NCBI GenBank assembly: GCA_037976565.1
Contig: CP137671.1
Coordinates: 16,446,556 to 16,510,555, forward strand
Length of the DNA: 64,000 nucleotides
Origin: Mesocentrotus franciscanus
Taxonomy: Eukaryota; Echinodermata; Echinoidea; Camarodonta; Strongylocentrotidae
Direction of reading: 5' to 3'
Below the pieces are notes generated by a model. That model was given only the letters and a program-made list of their open reading frames with translations. It did not search any database and was not told the origin of the DNA. A program made the translations under genes and the position numbers. This document shows positions 22,441 through 34,700 of the stretch, piece by piece. Positions within the stretch are counted from its first letter, which is position 1. Every line of letters begins with the position of its first letter.

Positions 22441-23384
22441 GGGGCAGCTCGCCCCCTGGATCCGCGCCTGTGGAACATTCCCTCCGTAAATGACCCTCCT
22501 CGACACATCCAAAACAAACCCTGGGCGCAGGCGACTGCGTATCCTCGCGTACCGCCTAGAGCTGCCGCGATCTTCTCTAAGCTCTTCTCTAGGCCGGAAA
22601 TACGGGTATCCAGACTTTTCGCTAAACTGGATATACGGTTATTTACTAGTGTTAATGTTAGTGGCCACTAAGGCCCATCAGTGACTATAAAAAACATATG
22701 CTCTTCCTGGCTATTTGGGAATGTGTCAGTTTGCAACAGAAATGGAGAAACGCGCATTTTATTGAAAATCATGTGATATCACGAACATTTATAAATCACA
22801 AAATAAGTCATGGTTTAATTTTATTTGGGGGGGCTAGTGCCCCAAGCCCCCCACCAGTACGCCAGTGGTCTAGGACCAGGTCATTGCATCTCATATCCAT
22901 TTAACTGAAGTTAAATTACTCTCATCGTTAATTCCACGATGTCATATCATACTTCTCAACATATAAGTATGATACTACCCCCTCTCTCCCTTGTTAGTCA
23001 GGTCAATGTATCGATTATTCACTTAATCACCGAGTAATGTTTTCCTTTTACATCTTTACGCAATGTACATCTTTACGGTAATGTACATCTTTACGTAATG
23101 TACATCTTACAACGTACAATAAGTCTCAAAAGAAAACAGTTACTATACAAATAGGCAATTGTATGGTATCTGAAACAATATGAAAGTGTTGAGATTTGGG
23201 GGGTACAATCTATCACTATTCTATTAGTATAATAAATATAATAAATAATACATGTTCTTCGATAGTTCTACACAAGAACTGTAGCGTATCTATGGGGATG
23301 CAGAAAGGAAACGTGCACTTATCAGAAGGAAATGGACACAAATTAGAGAAGAAAAGGAGCAAAGTAAAAAGGCATTCATAAGAG

Positions 23385-23640
23385 ATGAAAGTGGGGCACT
23401 TCTCGCACCTGAAAAGGGGCGCTCACCAGAGATGAAAAAACAACACTTATGACAACAGAAAAGGGGCACCTATCAGATTCTAATAGGGACATTTATCACA
23501 GGTGAAAGGGGCATTTATGAAAGAGGAAAGGGCACTTCTACATAGAAAAGGGGGCACTTTTCAAAATAAAGCGGGTATTTTACTATGTAAAAAGAGGCAC
23601 TTTAGGGGTAGTGGAAAAAATTTGGGGCACTGAGTGCCAC
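23385..23640. repeat. Degenerate AAAGGGGCACTTATC repeats
   Basis: About eight short, degenerate units built around GAAAAGGGGCACTTAT spaced 25-40 bp apart. A related patch lies at 28200-28500 inside another element. Confidence 0.6.
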
Positions 23641-24127
23641 GTCTGAATAATAAGTACCAACGATGGTAGCCTGTCTTGACTCATACTAACTTGCTCTCAT
23701 GTAAGTGTGATCAAGCGCTTCAGTGTGCTTGCACTTCTTTTGCACTCACACGAGGTAACAGAAAATGGTGCAGGCCAGTTGCAGTAGTGTTCTGAGTAAA
23801 TGCTACTGCCCCCCCCCTACTTGCTGTTAGTCATGTCGCAGTCCTGATTGGATCAATCAAAACATACTGTTCACCTCTGTCATTCCATATCAGTAATGAA
23901 TAAACACCATTACATCAGTCTCAAAAGAATACAGGAACTATTGAGACTTGGGATAATTTTGGGTGTGAAGACTTGAACATCATTACAAAATTATATGGAG
24001 ATGTTGAGATTTAATTTCATTGCGGCAACGACATTTATATTATTTTTAACATATTGCTGAAGTTTGAATATAGTTTTGATGGGTTGTTGGTAATTATTCT
24101 TTCAACATAATGTTGGTATCATAACAG

Positions 24128-24295
24128 ATTGAGACTCTTTACATCCCTGCTTGGGATCTCAGTGAACGTCCCTCTGCATCAAGTGATTTCGCTCAGTTCA
24201 TCTGTAAGATGACTCATATGAAGGACCTGACACTCCGTGGTCAGTATCACGATGACTTCTACTCAACATCGTCATCGATGGCATCATCTGCAAAG
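24128..24295 (+). CDS. NLR LRR array exon A
   Basis: 168 bp, 56 codons, phase 0-0, ATAACAG acceptor and GCAAAG|GTATTG donor. Start IETLYIPAWDL, middle SSDFAQFICKMTHMKDL, β-strand and exposed site LTLRGQY, end FYSTSSSMASSAK. First intact member of the array; it has Phe for Leu in DFAQF and Met in HMKDL. It adds about two 28-residue LRRs to the sensing domain. Confidence 0.85.
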
Positions 24296-24561
24296 GTATT
24301 GATTTGATCATATTTGTTAAGACTCTTGGCAAATCACTACATGTTTTGTTATACTGGAGGTGTACTCTTTCCTATATAGTCAAACACAAGTGTACAATTT
24401 AACTCTCCCTTCTAGTACATCGATAAGAGGAAGCAGGAAGGAAAAGTTAAACGTTTCGGGAAGTGGATGCGAAAAGTGAACGTTCTGTCATAATACAAAA
24501 ACAGAGTGAAGGTTATTAGATTGATAGTAAATAATATATACAATTTTTTCCATTTAATCAG

Positions 24562-24633
24562 AAAATTCGGAGTGCTACGGATTTGCTAATGGAGAAAGCT
24601 ATTTCAATTGTGAATACTGATAAGACTAAATAG
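24562..24633 (+). other. Possible alternative terminal exon in unit A
   Basis: An acceptor-like TTTAATCAG is followed, in the phase left by the LRR exon, by KIRSATDLLMEKAISIVNTD then KTK and a TAG stop (24 codons). Other units keep the acceptor, but their GAGAGACAG in place of GAGAAAG makes the phase-0 frame stop after about 17 codons. No AATAAA was seen just downstream. Speculative. Confidence 0.3.
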
Positions 24634-25592
24634 TTTAATTTAAAAACCTACAAAAATGAATAATCGAGTGTCTTCGTCCCCGTTTGTAATATTTCTGTAA
24701 CATGTTGGAAACTGCAAAGTGTTCCATGTATATTTGTTTTCACACTTTTCTGTTATGTAATATTAGTTTTTCAAGTACTATTTCAATCCAATGTCAGAAT
24801 AACATATTGCTTTTGTAAATGAATGAGGATGGCAACTGTATCATGATGTAAAGTGTAAACATATTTGTAAGTACCGTAATGTCAGCAATCGTGTACCCAA
24901 TACAATGTTACTATTGACTTGAAATCCAGTATGTGGATCACACCCCCCTACCCCTTACTCATTCCGACGTGAAAATGTAGATTACCGAATCACATGCCTG
25001 GGGGAAAAAAATCCCCTCCTTTCTGACAGTCATGGATCCACAACTATTATTTCGTCGATAACATAATCAGGGTGTTTAGGTTCTCCCCCAAATACAGAGT
25101 AGTGTGATTAAGGAATGGTTCGTGAACGTTCTGCCCTCTTGTTTTATTCTCTTTTGTTCGGTAAGACTTAAGATCATGAGCCACGTCTTTCATTCATATT
25201 TACCCACTACTCCCTCTGTCAACAGGTCAATATGATCTAGAAAATATCATTTTCTTTATCCGTTATGCCCACAGACCCGATTGTATCAATAAAAAAAACC
25301 TACTGCTCACCTCTGTCATTACCTATCAGTTATTAATTAACACCATTATGCATTATATCGGTCTCAAAAGAATCCAGGAACTATTGAAATTAGTGCTAAT
25401 TTCAGGTGTCAAGACTTGTAGCTCATTACAAAATACAATCTGATTGTAATAAGTTTTTTTTAATTTTGGAAACGACATTTATATGATTTTGAACAAATTG
25501 CTGAATTTTGAATATATTTTTGATGGGTTGTTAGTAGTTATTCATTCAATGTTAGTAGTTATTCATTCAACATAATGTTGGTATCATAACAG

Positions 25593-25760
25593 ATTGAGAC
25601 TCTTCACATCCCTGCTTGGGATCTCAGTGAACGTCCCTCTGCATCACGTGATCTCGCTCAGTTCATCTGTGAGATAACTCATTTGAAGAAACTGACACTC
25701 GACGGTCGATATCACGATGACTTCTACTCAACATCGTCATCGATGGCATCATCTGCAAAG
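25593..25760 (+). CDS. NLR LRR array exon B
   Basis: 168 bp, phase 0-0, same borders. Start IETLHIPAWDL; variable part SRDLAQFICEITHLKKL; exposed site LTLDGRY. Open throughout. Confidence 0.85.
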
Positions 25761-27080
25761 GTATTGATTTGATCATATTTGTTAGGACTCTTAGCAAATC
25801 ACTCCATGTTTTGTTATACTGGAGGTGTACTTTTTCCAATATAGTCAAACGCAAGTGTACAATTTAAGTCTCCCTATTGGTACACCGTTAAGAGGAATCA
25901 GGTACGAAAAGTTGAACGTTTCAGGAAGTGGATGCGAAAAGTGAACTTTCTGTCATAATACAGTGTACAAAAACAGAGTGAAGATTATTAGATTGATAGT
26001 GAATAATATATACAATATTTTTTTATTTCATATGACAATTGGGAGTGCTACAGAATTGCTGATGGAGAGTCAGCTTTTTCATTTGTGAATATTGAAGAGA
26101 CTAAATAGAATAATTAAAAGAACCTACAAAAATGTAAAATCAAATATCTTCAACCCCATTGGTTTTATTTCTGTATTCCTTTGGGAACTTTAGGAACTCT
26201 GGGAATTGTTCATATTTATATGTTTTGACACTTTTGTGTTTGGTGAAATCACATTTTTCAAAGTACTATTTCAATCAAATGTAAGAATAACGTATTGCTT
26301 TTGTAAATAAATAGGAGGGCAACCGTAACATGGTGTAATGTTGAACAATATTTTAATGTACTGTAATGTCACCAATTGTATATCCAACATACTTTTACTA
26401 TTGTTACAGATTAAGACTTGACATCCACTATGTGTATCACCCCACCCCTCACCCATTCCGATGTGCCAATGCAGTAGAGTCAGTTAGATAACCAAATCAT
26501 ACGGCTTGGGGAATCCCTTCTTTCTGACAATCGTGGTCCCATCAATATATCATGTTGTCAATATAAAACACAATCAGGGTGTTCAGGTTCCCTGATTGAA
26601 CGCACACGTTTTCCTTCAAGAGTAGTCTGTTTGAGGACAGGTTTGCGAACGTCATGACTTCTTTTTTTCCTCCTTTGTTCTGTAAGACTCTAGATCATGA
26701 GCCAAATCCTTCATTTATATTTCCCCACTACTTCCTCAGTCAACAGGTCAATATGATCTAGAAAATATAATCTTCTTTATCCACAATGCCACAGGCCCCG
26801 ATTGGATCAATCAAAAACTCATAGATCACCTCTGTCATTACCTATCAGTTATGAATAAACACCGTTATATCGGACTGAAAAGAATCCAAGAACTATCGAA
26901 ATTAGTGCTAATTTCATGTGTCAAGACTTGTACATCATTATACAATATATATGATTGTGTTAAGAGTTTTTCATTGTGGCAGTGATATTAATATAAATTT
27001 AAACATATTGCTGAATCTTGAATGTAGCTTTAGTGGGTGTTGGTAATTATTCTGTTGACATGATATTACTATCATAACAG

Positions 27081-27263
27081 ATTGAGACTCTTAACATCGC
27101 TGCTTGGGATCTCAGTGAACGTCCCTCTGCATCACGTGATCTCGCTGAGTTCATCTGTAAGATGCCACATTTGAGGAGCCTGATACTCGGTGATTATGAC
27201 GAGGACTTAATTCTTCACGATAACTTCTACTCAACATCTTCGTCGATGGCATCATCTGCAAAG
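27081..27263 (+). CDS. NLR LRR array exon C (15 bp longer)
   Basis: 183 bp, 61 codons, phase 0-0. IETLNIAAWDL, then SRDLAEFICKMPHLRSL and LILGDYDEDLILHDNFYS. Five extra residues (around EDLIL) lie in the loop after the β-strand. The in-frame indel keeps the module translatable, suggesting selection rather than decay. Confidence 0.85.
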
Positions 27264-27393
27264 GTATTGATTTTATTTTATATTTTAGGACTCTAAGCAA
27301 ATCGATACATGTTTTGTTATACTGGAGGGGTACTCTTTCCTATATAGTCAAACGCAAGTGTACAATTTTACTCTCCCTATCGGTACATCGTTA

Positions 27394-28641
27394 TGCCCGC
27401 GTCACACTGTCCCGAAGTTGACATAAGATGGACACACGATGAGAGAAATTTGAACTTCGCACGAAGATGGCCCCGAACTTGGTCAACAGCCAACCAACAG
27501 CCGAAGCAAGTACGATGCCTACAGAGGGTCACACGATGGCACCGAACCACACACGAATGCAACACGAAGATGTGAATTTTTATTAAGGAGTTTACCCGCA
27601 GGCCACACGAAGGCCACACGATGGCTACACGACGTCGTATAGAGAGTACGATGCGTTCCAACTAGGTCACGGAGGCGTCACGTGACCTCCCGATGGTATA
27701 AAACCTTCGACCGACGGTGGGAAATTCAATTGCTGATCGGAGATTAATGATGCTCAGAGCAGGGGCGTCGGAGCGACTTCCAAAGTGGGGGAAGGGACCA
27801 ACAAAAAAGGGCACTTTCTGGAAAAAGGGCACCTACAAAGGGAAATGTCAAAGCGAAAATATACAATTTGTTAGACATCGGTATATACCCCTACATTGTG
27901 GTTACATTAACTGGGATGCTTGCAATATTTATTTCTCATTATTCATCATACAAGATTTTGTTTAAGCATCATACTTTGGTGTGATAGTCTGAATATTCAT
28001 ATGCGAGCGTGGAAAATGTGTGGTCGCAGTGCAGAAATTACATCTTATCAAGAGAATAAAATCCAATCCTGATGGGGTTATACTCACATTCTCATAACGG
28101 AAGACTGAAAAGACCTTTGATAAATAACATAATTATATCATCTACGAATGCAAGTGAGTGTAGCGAGCGAGCTTTTTTTTTTGGGGGGGGAATTGCCCTT
28201 AGTCACTTTGTGGCACGTTTAATAAGAGAAGAAAAGGGGACACTTATCGAAAGGGATGACACACCTATTTCTGATACCTGAAAAGAGGCACTCACCAGGG
28301 ATTAAAAAAGGCACTTATGAGAACGGTATTAATAGGCATTTGTCGACGGAATTGGGGCACCCATCATATTTTTATAGAGACATTCATAAGAGTTGAAAAT
28401 GGGCATTTATGAAAAGGGGATAGGTCCCTTATTAGAAAGGAAAAGGGGCACGTATCATTGTTAAAAGAAAATTGTCAGAGTTGTAAGGGGCACTTATCGC
28501 CTCGGCGGTCATACAATTGCTTCAGATGCCCTCACGAATGGCCCGATATGGCCCGATGTGTTTACGATCAGAGCCGAATTTGAAATTTTACTACATCGTG
28601 TGTCCATCTTATGTCAACTTCGGGACAGTGTAACGCGGGCA
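27394..28641. mobile_element. TTA-flanked inverted-repeat element, 1248 bp
   Basis: Ends TGCCCGCGTCACACTGTCCC / complement TGCCCGCGTTACACTGTCCC, with terminal repeats of about 50 bp (on through AGTTGACATAAGATGGACAC). TTA is duplicated at 27391-27393 and 28642-28644; the empty site is seen in other units (CCGTTAAGGGAAAGCAGG). A 3-bp TTA duplication fits PIF/Harbinger-type elements, but no transposase is present. The interior includes a poly-T/poly-G patch and AAAGGGGCAC repeats. Confidence 0.85.
28200..28500. repeat. Degenerate AAAGGGGCACTTATC repeats, second patch
   Basis: Units such as GAAAAGGGGACACTTATCGA and GAAAAGAGGCACTCACCAGG match the patch at 23385. It lies inside the TTA-flanked element. 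Confidence 0.6.
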
Positions 28642-30219
28642 TTAGGGAAAGCAGGTAGGAAAACCTGAACGTTTCGGGGAGTGGATGCGAAAAGTGAACT
28701 TTCTGTCATAATACAAAAACAGAGTGAAGGTTATTAGATTGATAGTAAATAATATATACAATTTTTTTCATTTAATCAGAAAATTCGGAGTGCTACGGAC
28801 TTGCTAATGGAGAGACAGCTATTTCAATTGTAAATACTGATAAGACTAAATAGTTTAATTTAAAAACCTATAAAAATTAATATTCGAATCTCTTCGTCCC
28901 CGTTTGTATTATTTGTGTAACATGTTGGAAATTGCAAAGTGTTCCATGAATATTTGTTTTCACAATTTTCTGTCATGTAATATTAGTTTTTATGTACTAA
29001 TCAATCAAATGTCAAAATAAGATGTTCATTTTATAAATGAATGAGGATGGCAACTGTATCAGGATGTAAAGCGTAAACATATATTTAAGTAGCGTAATGT
29101 CAGCAATTGTGTATCCAATACAATGTTACTATTACAACAGCTTAAAGTGCTGAGTGATTTCTAAAAAAAATTATGTTTTTTATACTATAATCTAGAAATG
29201 TATGTTCGTACTATCAATATGCTTTTTGAATTTTCAAAAAATTCAATCGGGAAGTCTGTTAAATTAGAGTTTATAAATTGGTTTCTTACACTACCCAATT
29301 CGTTTTTCCAGCCCCTTTGTTAAACGACCGAAGTGACCTCTATATGCAAATTTTGGCATATATACGTCACACGCAGTACTCGACCTAGTCAGGGAGATCA
29401 TCTCCCTGACGTCGACCTAGTAAAGGCTATTGCAATTTACACGTATACGTACAATGTGTTCGAAATGTCATAGTACACGAAAACTTACAAAATCTGGACT
29501 GGTTTACAACATTTACTTTGTAAAAGATTCCTCCCAAACTTCAAGAAAAAAGAGATGCTAGCCTTGATGAGTGAAAGATGTATCGCATAAATCCCAATTT
29601 CCTCCATGAGATTCACAGAATTTAGTTGTCTTTTGCCGCTGTGATTTTTATGATGATGCGATCGATGGAAGTTGCATGGGTCAAGCATAATTATGCTGGA
29701 AAAACTTGAACATTTTCCTATTTTGACGACTTCACAGAATTCATCTTTGCACTAAACAAATCATATCCTGTCTGTAATTAAATGTTATGATTGAAGTTTT
29801 AATAACAGTTTGGGATTAAATAGTTTTTAGTGTGTAAATTACCGTTAGATCTATAGGCTGCCGCTGTCACGAGCCGGGCCGTGTACAGCAGAGCGAGTGA
29901 ACGAAGTTGTTGTTATTCGGTACACGGCTGGCCCTGGCGGTCTTGTGTTGGCATTTTCGGTGGCTAACAGAAGCAAAATGAGTGGCCGCTGAAATTTCAC
30001 GGGGAGGGGGTTAAGTGTTTGTTATGGACAGGTGGTCGTTCAGACATGTTTGACTGAATACTAATATGAAATAATAAAAATCAAAGTGAAAGTGCTCACT
30101 TGTGCTGATCGGCCCTCATGTCGCTCTTCTTGCAGTAAATAGTCGGCCGAGTACGAATTCACAAAATTCATCTTTCGGAGTTTCCACATCCACTAAACAA
30201 ATCAACACCAACGTGTATA

Positions 30220-33200
30220 CAGTGGCGGATCCAGGGGGGGGCCCGGGCCCCCTCCCCTAGGAAAAGAACAGGTAAAAACACCCTCTTTTGAAGAAAAAGT
30301 TGGGCCCTCCTGGCGCCCAAGGGGTGGCGGTTGAAAAAAATTACCCTTCCCGGGAGGAAAAAATTTTGGGGGTGCCAAAATTTTTTTGCTCACTACCCCA
30401 CTGAGCGAAAAATCGACCGGCACGAGGCTACTATATTTGCATAATAAACACGTTTGTATATGTACGTGAGTAAAATATATTTTAAAGGGTTTGGCTTTTT
30501 TTCAAAATGGATTTTGTGCAGACCAAATGAATTTCCCTTACCTATCGTAAAAATGCGATATTCGGAGGAATTTTTAACGGTACCCGTTTCTTTATATATA
30601 CAAGCACAAGGGCACAAGTACACATCATAACACCGGAAGCGATTCATCAGTACTTAAATGCGCACGCAGAGTGCTGGGGTTATGATTAAGAGAAGACTGA
30701 GGAAGAAGCACATACGCATTACTGTTCAAAAGTTCGTTGACATTCTCCGTTGGGTTCAAAAGAACATGAGTCATGTGTCTGGGCATGTTTTGTGCTGAAC
30801 ACTCATCCTGTCACGAATTGAGTTAAAACCATGGACTTTTCAATTGTCAATTATTTTATGACAATGAAAGTTTCATTCTACATCACTGGCAATATTAAGG
30901 GCAAAAGCCGAGGAACTTATAATGCCCAATTTGAAAGCGCAGTACAGGTAAATGTAATATGCGCTATTCCAAAGAATGTGATTTTCATTATGGTCCATAC
31001 GAATAATAACTTTGACCTTTGAACTTTCTTTTCGATGTGGAACTTATTTCTCCGAATGGCTTTCTGATGCACTCTATTCCGCTGATGTGCTTTATACACA
31101 TCCAAGTTCAAGACTGACAGTCGTGGACCTGAACGCCCATTGTACTCCAAAATTATTCTCCTAAAGATATACACTTATATAATTTCATGCCTTTAAACAA
31201 ACATCCTGTTAGGATTGATTTCTTTCTGATTATATATATTATAGGTTTGGTCGCCCAAATAGGTTCCTTTCCTGAGGCCGCCATCACGTTCAAGCTCAAG
31301 CTTAAGATGGCGGTCACCTGCATTTTTCAATTTTGAAATGATTTGTCAACTATGTGTTTTTTTAAAGCTATAAGTATAATTGATTTATATCATGATATGA
31401 TTATAAATGTATTTTGACATTGCTAATAATATAGATGTACCTAGTTTATATATTACGTGTTATTGTGTTGAGAAATGCTGAAATCAAATCAAACAAACAC
31501 ACAAACAAAGAAACTGTTATCACTAATTTCCGCTTCCTTCAGTGTATCATGGCCATGATGGTGCTAAACAATGAAGGTCGTGTACTTTTCTTTTATTTAG
31601 AACCTATGTCCATGATGACAAGAATTTGCGACAAAGGTGCTACGCCGAGTTCAACATCGTATGCGCATGCGCTTGGACTAGAATAATTTTCGACTCACTA
31701 TATGATTTTGGGAATCATCAAAATGGTGGCAAATTCACTCAGTCTTGGTGATACACATAAACACTGGCAAGTGTTGTACATAGATTTGTGTATATGGGAC
31801 CACGTCTTAAAATTGAGTGCAAAACTAATCCAGTCATATTCATTTGATATATTCACGTATGGGGACATTTAAGGAGAAATTAATTTCATGTGATATTGGT
31901 ACTCTGGTTCCATGTAAGAATAAAAAGGATGCGAAACGTCACATATTATTAGTTTATTTTACTTTAATCAGAAGTTGACTGCTCTTTAATTTATCGTAAT
32001 TTAACACATTTATGCAATTTCCTGTCGCTATGCAAAAAACAACCGTATACCGGACATGAAAATTTGGGAAGGAAGCATTTGTTTATGATGATGAAGTTGA
32101 CTCCTTTTTAATTGTTCTCTAGTTCACACGTTCGTTTGATAAATATGCGCAGAGGGCCTAAATTTAATTGAAAATGTCTTTTTCAAAAGGAAATATATCA
32201 CTCAGTCTCTGTTACCTGTCTAACTTCAGGAGTGTACAAAGTCCAAGCCGGCGTGCGCCCCTCCCCATCCTTTGCAGGCGCCCGGCAAAAACAAAGAAAT
32301 AGAAAATTAATGTAAAAAATAGAGATATATGACTACTGAAAATCTTATTACGGGCAATAGGTCTTCAGAGTCCATAAAAAGGTCTAAGCCCTCAATAATA
32401 TGTGTAAAAATTAATTTAATTAAATCAACTGGATGAGAGAAATATAATCTGCATATACTTTCATTTTCATTGTTCCTTCTCACTGCCATCCTCCTTGTGG
32501 AAATAACTGTATAGGTCGCAAAATCTGTCTCCACTACCCCCAGTGAATCAACAGTAAATGGGATCTTAGCCTATCATAATTATCTTTAAATAATTGCAAG
32601 ATCCATTCCAGCATGCCTCATGAATGTACATGTATAAGTAGAGATTTGTAATTCAGTGTCTTCCATATGTTGTCTCATTCAGCGTTAAAGGTAAAGACCA
32701 GTTTTGGAAACGCCCCCTCTCAAAAAATGAAATGGAAGCTCTTTATTACCAATCATGTGAAATAATATGTTTTGACTAATACGTGATGATACAAATTTAG
32801 CCGGGAAACCGCCTACTAATTGATATATTTGGTAAATTATTATATCTATTTGGACCTGATAGATATCGCGCACGTGTCGCGTAGTCCCATATACATCTTT
32901 CTGTGTACAGTGCTTGTAACTTTACCAAGACTGGGCCAAATTTCTTATTATTTTGATGATTTCAGAACCTTGCAGTACACACCATTACTTATATGCTAGA
33001 TGATCAACCTTTTCTGATCGATTCCACAACGTTTCTTTCACAATGCAATCGTTTGACCAGAACTGGTCTTTATCTGTAAGATATCGAGACATGTATTTTG
33101 AAGTATAAGACTCTGATTTCATGAAATGAAGAACGATTTTTTTTCTATCAGATGAATATGTGGGTCTGACATATTGCATTTTAAAAATATATTTTCTAAA

Positions 33201-33999
33201 CGTAAAATAATTCGTTTACAAATTTAGGTTTCACTCCAAAATCCGGAATGGAAATTACGACTTTGTTTATTTAAAACTCACCCCAAAGAATAAGTGTACA
33301 TGTGTAGGTATGCTGAAATATTACATGTATTCCTGCTGTTTGATGTACAATATTCCTTACGAAAGTGTACAAGAGATATATAAATGATGATTTTGTTGGC
33401 ATGATGTAATGCCTTTTAGCATGACATGGGAGCAGCCATTTTCTTGATAATGTGACGTACCTTGCAAAATTGTACATGTACCATGCACCGAGCTTTGATT
33501 GGAAGGACTTATTAATCCAATTATAAAAAAAACTTTACTTTTCAATGAGGGAAAATCATAGCTGAGAAGATGAAAATTAAATTTGATAAAAAAATATACA
33601 TAACAAGGGATTGTAACTCATTTATTTCAAAATACTAAAATATGGCATTTGACTATTCATTCATGCGAAACCTTCGCCCCAAAAGAGCACCAACATATTT
33701 ATGCAATTTGCGTTCTGACAATTGGAGTACAAAGGATAACAGCAGGTGAATGAAATGCTTCATCACCACAAACACCTGGGAGAAAAGCATCCATGAATTA
33801 GAATACATTTACTTGATAAATGACTTCACATAGTACATCACGTTATCAAGAAAATGGCGATGCCCATGTCGTGCTGAGAAACCAGTGGCGGATCCAGGGG
33901 GCCTCCCTAGAAAAATCGGCCGGCACGGTTTTCAAATTTTCGCACGAAGTGGGCCCCTTTTTCGGCCCCCTCCCTCGCCGCCGGCAGGATCCGCCCCTG
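30220..33999. mobile_element. hAT-like element nested in the Kolobok-like element
   Basis: Left end CAGTGGCGGATCCAGG at 30220, right end complement CAGGGGCGGATCC at 33999, with CGTGTATA directly outside both (30212-30219, 34000-34007), an 8-bp duplication as made by hAT transposases. A second left-end copy starts at 33883 and shares AAAAATCG[A/G]CCGGCACG with the true left end, so the right side holds a short deletion derivative or a recombined copy. No transposase ORF is visible in the 3.8 kb. Confidence 0.7.
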
Positions 34000-34220
34000 C
34001 GTGTATACATGATCATTTTGACTAAGTTCATGCTTATTATATGTCCAGTATGAACCAGTGTCATGAATCGTACTATGTCCGTTCCGGGTGCCCATATAGA
34101 ATTAGAACTGTGTACAAACTTTATTATTAGACACGTGGTGGAAATAGGTGAATACTCTGCTATTTTTTGGCTTGATACTCCTCTTACTTTTTGTGTGTTT
34201 TTTCTTCTTTTTTCTGTATG

Positions 34221-34532
34221 TTATTTATTGAACTCGTAAAAAATTATTTTTTTCCGTTTAAATTCGGCAGAAAATGTTCCTTCCTTACGCAAGTTTTCTG
34301 CTATCTTGTATCTTTTCACGAAGTCATTTTCTGTGAAGTGGGCGTCGCATATTGTTACACGGTTGTTATGAGAGACACCGGGACCTGTAAAATCCTTGCG
34401 ATAACTTCTCACAAATTTCACCCATTTGTTTCGTCGGCTGGGATCCTTCTTTAAACTCGGAAAGCCGTAAAAACTTGCTGTCTTGTCTCTAGATGTTCTA
34501 GAACATCCGTAAACGATGCAGTTTGTCGGCAT
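34221..34532 (-). CDS. THAP-domain protein, short (transposon-derived)
   Basis: Begins MPTNCIVYGCSRTSRDK and runs 103 codons to a stop at 34221. It has the C2CH zinc signature of THAP domains: Cys-X4-Cys at the start, then TICDAHFTENDF carrying Cys-X2-His, with the conserved Phe and the basic GFPSLKKD and WVKF segments between. THAP domains bind DNA and occur in P-element and Kolobok transposases and in host regulators. A donor-like GTAAGG at 34288-34283 could splice this exon on before the stop; no partner exon was found. An extended frame upstream to 34697 is not needed. It lies inside the TTAA-flanked element, so it is most likely the remnant 5' exon of its transposase. Confidence 0.75.
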   Translation of the reverse strand: MPTNCIVYGCSRTSRDKTASFYGFPSLKKDPSRRNKWVKFVRSYRKDFTGPGVSHNNRVTICDAHFTENDFVKRYKIAENLRKEGTFSAEFKRKKIIFYEFNK

Positions 34533-34669
34533 TTTGCCGAATTTCGACAGAAACGCGTTTTTTTTAATAAGGTAGTTTTCTACTATATCTTGATGTTTGT
34601 ACTGTAATTCGCGGGTAATTTCCGACCTGCCAGACCAGCTGACCCGCCAGCGGTCAACACTCCGGGGAG

Positions 34670-34700
34670 TGACGTCACATCCCCCGACCTGCATCACGTG
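34670..34700 (-). promoter_or_regulatory. CRE palindrome and E-box upstream of the THAP frame
   Basis: TGACGTCA at 34670-34677 and CACGTG at 34695-34700 lie 140-170 bp upstream of the THAP start, in a locally GC-rich stretch. A plausible promoter, from motif matches only. Confidence 0.4.

Larger units (their letters stand above)
19344..22867 (+). mobile_element. hAT-like element with minisatellite core, 3.5 kb
   Basis: Ends are CAGTGGCGTA and (complemented) CACTGGCGTA. The flanks are ATCTAGGA / GTCTAGGA, or TCTAGGAC on both sides if shifted by one base; an 8-bp duplication fits hAT transposons. The interrupted site, GTCAATATGATCTAG, is the conserved intron block of the array. The interior has no transposase: 19495-21490 is a tandem array of diverged units (GGCGGAGCCCC, TTTTAGGCATTTAATTACGG, GACACTGGCAGGTCACTAAT), and 21890-22440 is a set of pyrimidine-rich units alternating with GGCAAGGGCCTTT. 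Non-autonomous. Confidence 0.75.
16830..24127 (+). other. NLR intron between exon 5 and the LRR array
   Basis: 7.3 kb holding the inverted repeat at 17.2-18.5 kb, a relic LRR exon, the hAT-like insertion (19344-22867) and AAAGGGGCAC repeats. No intact exon was seen. Confidence 0.65.

Noticed and set aside
21904..22671. Arg/Lys/Glu-rich and Ser/Phe-rich frames
   Set aside because: They are produced by a pyrimidine-rich tandem repeat and are not protein-like.
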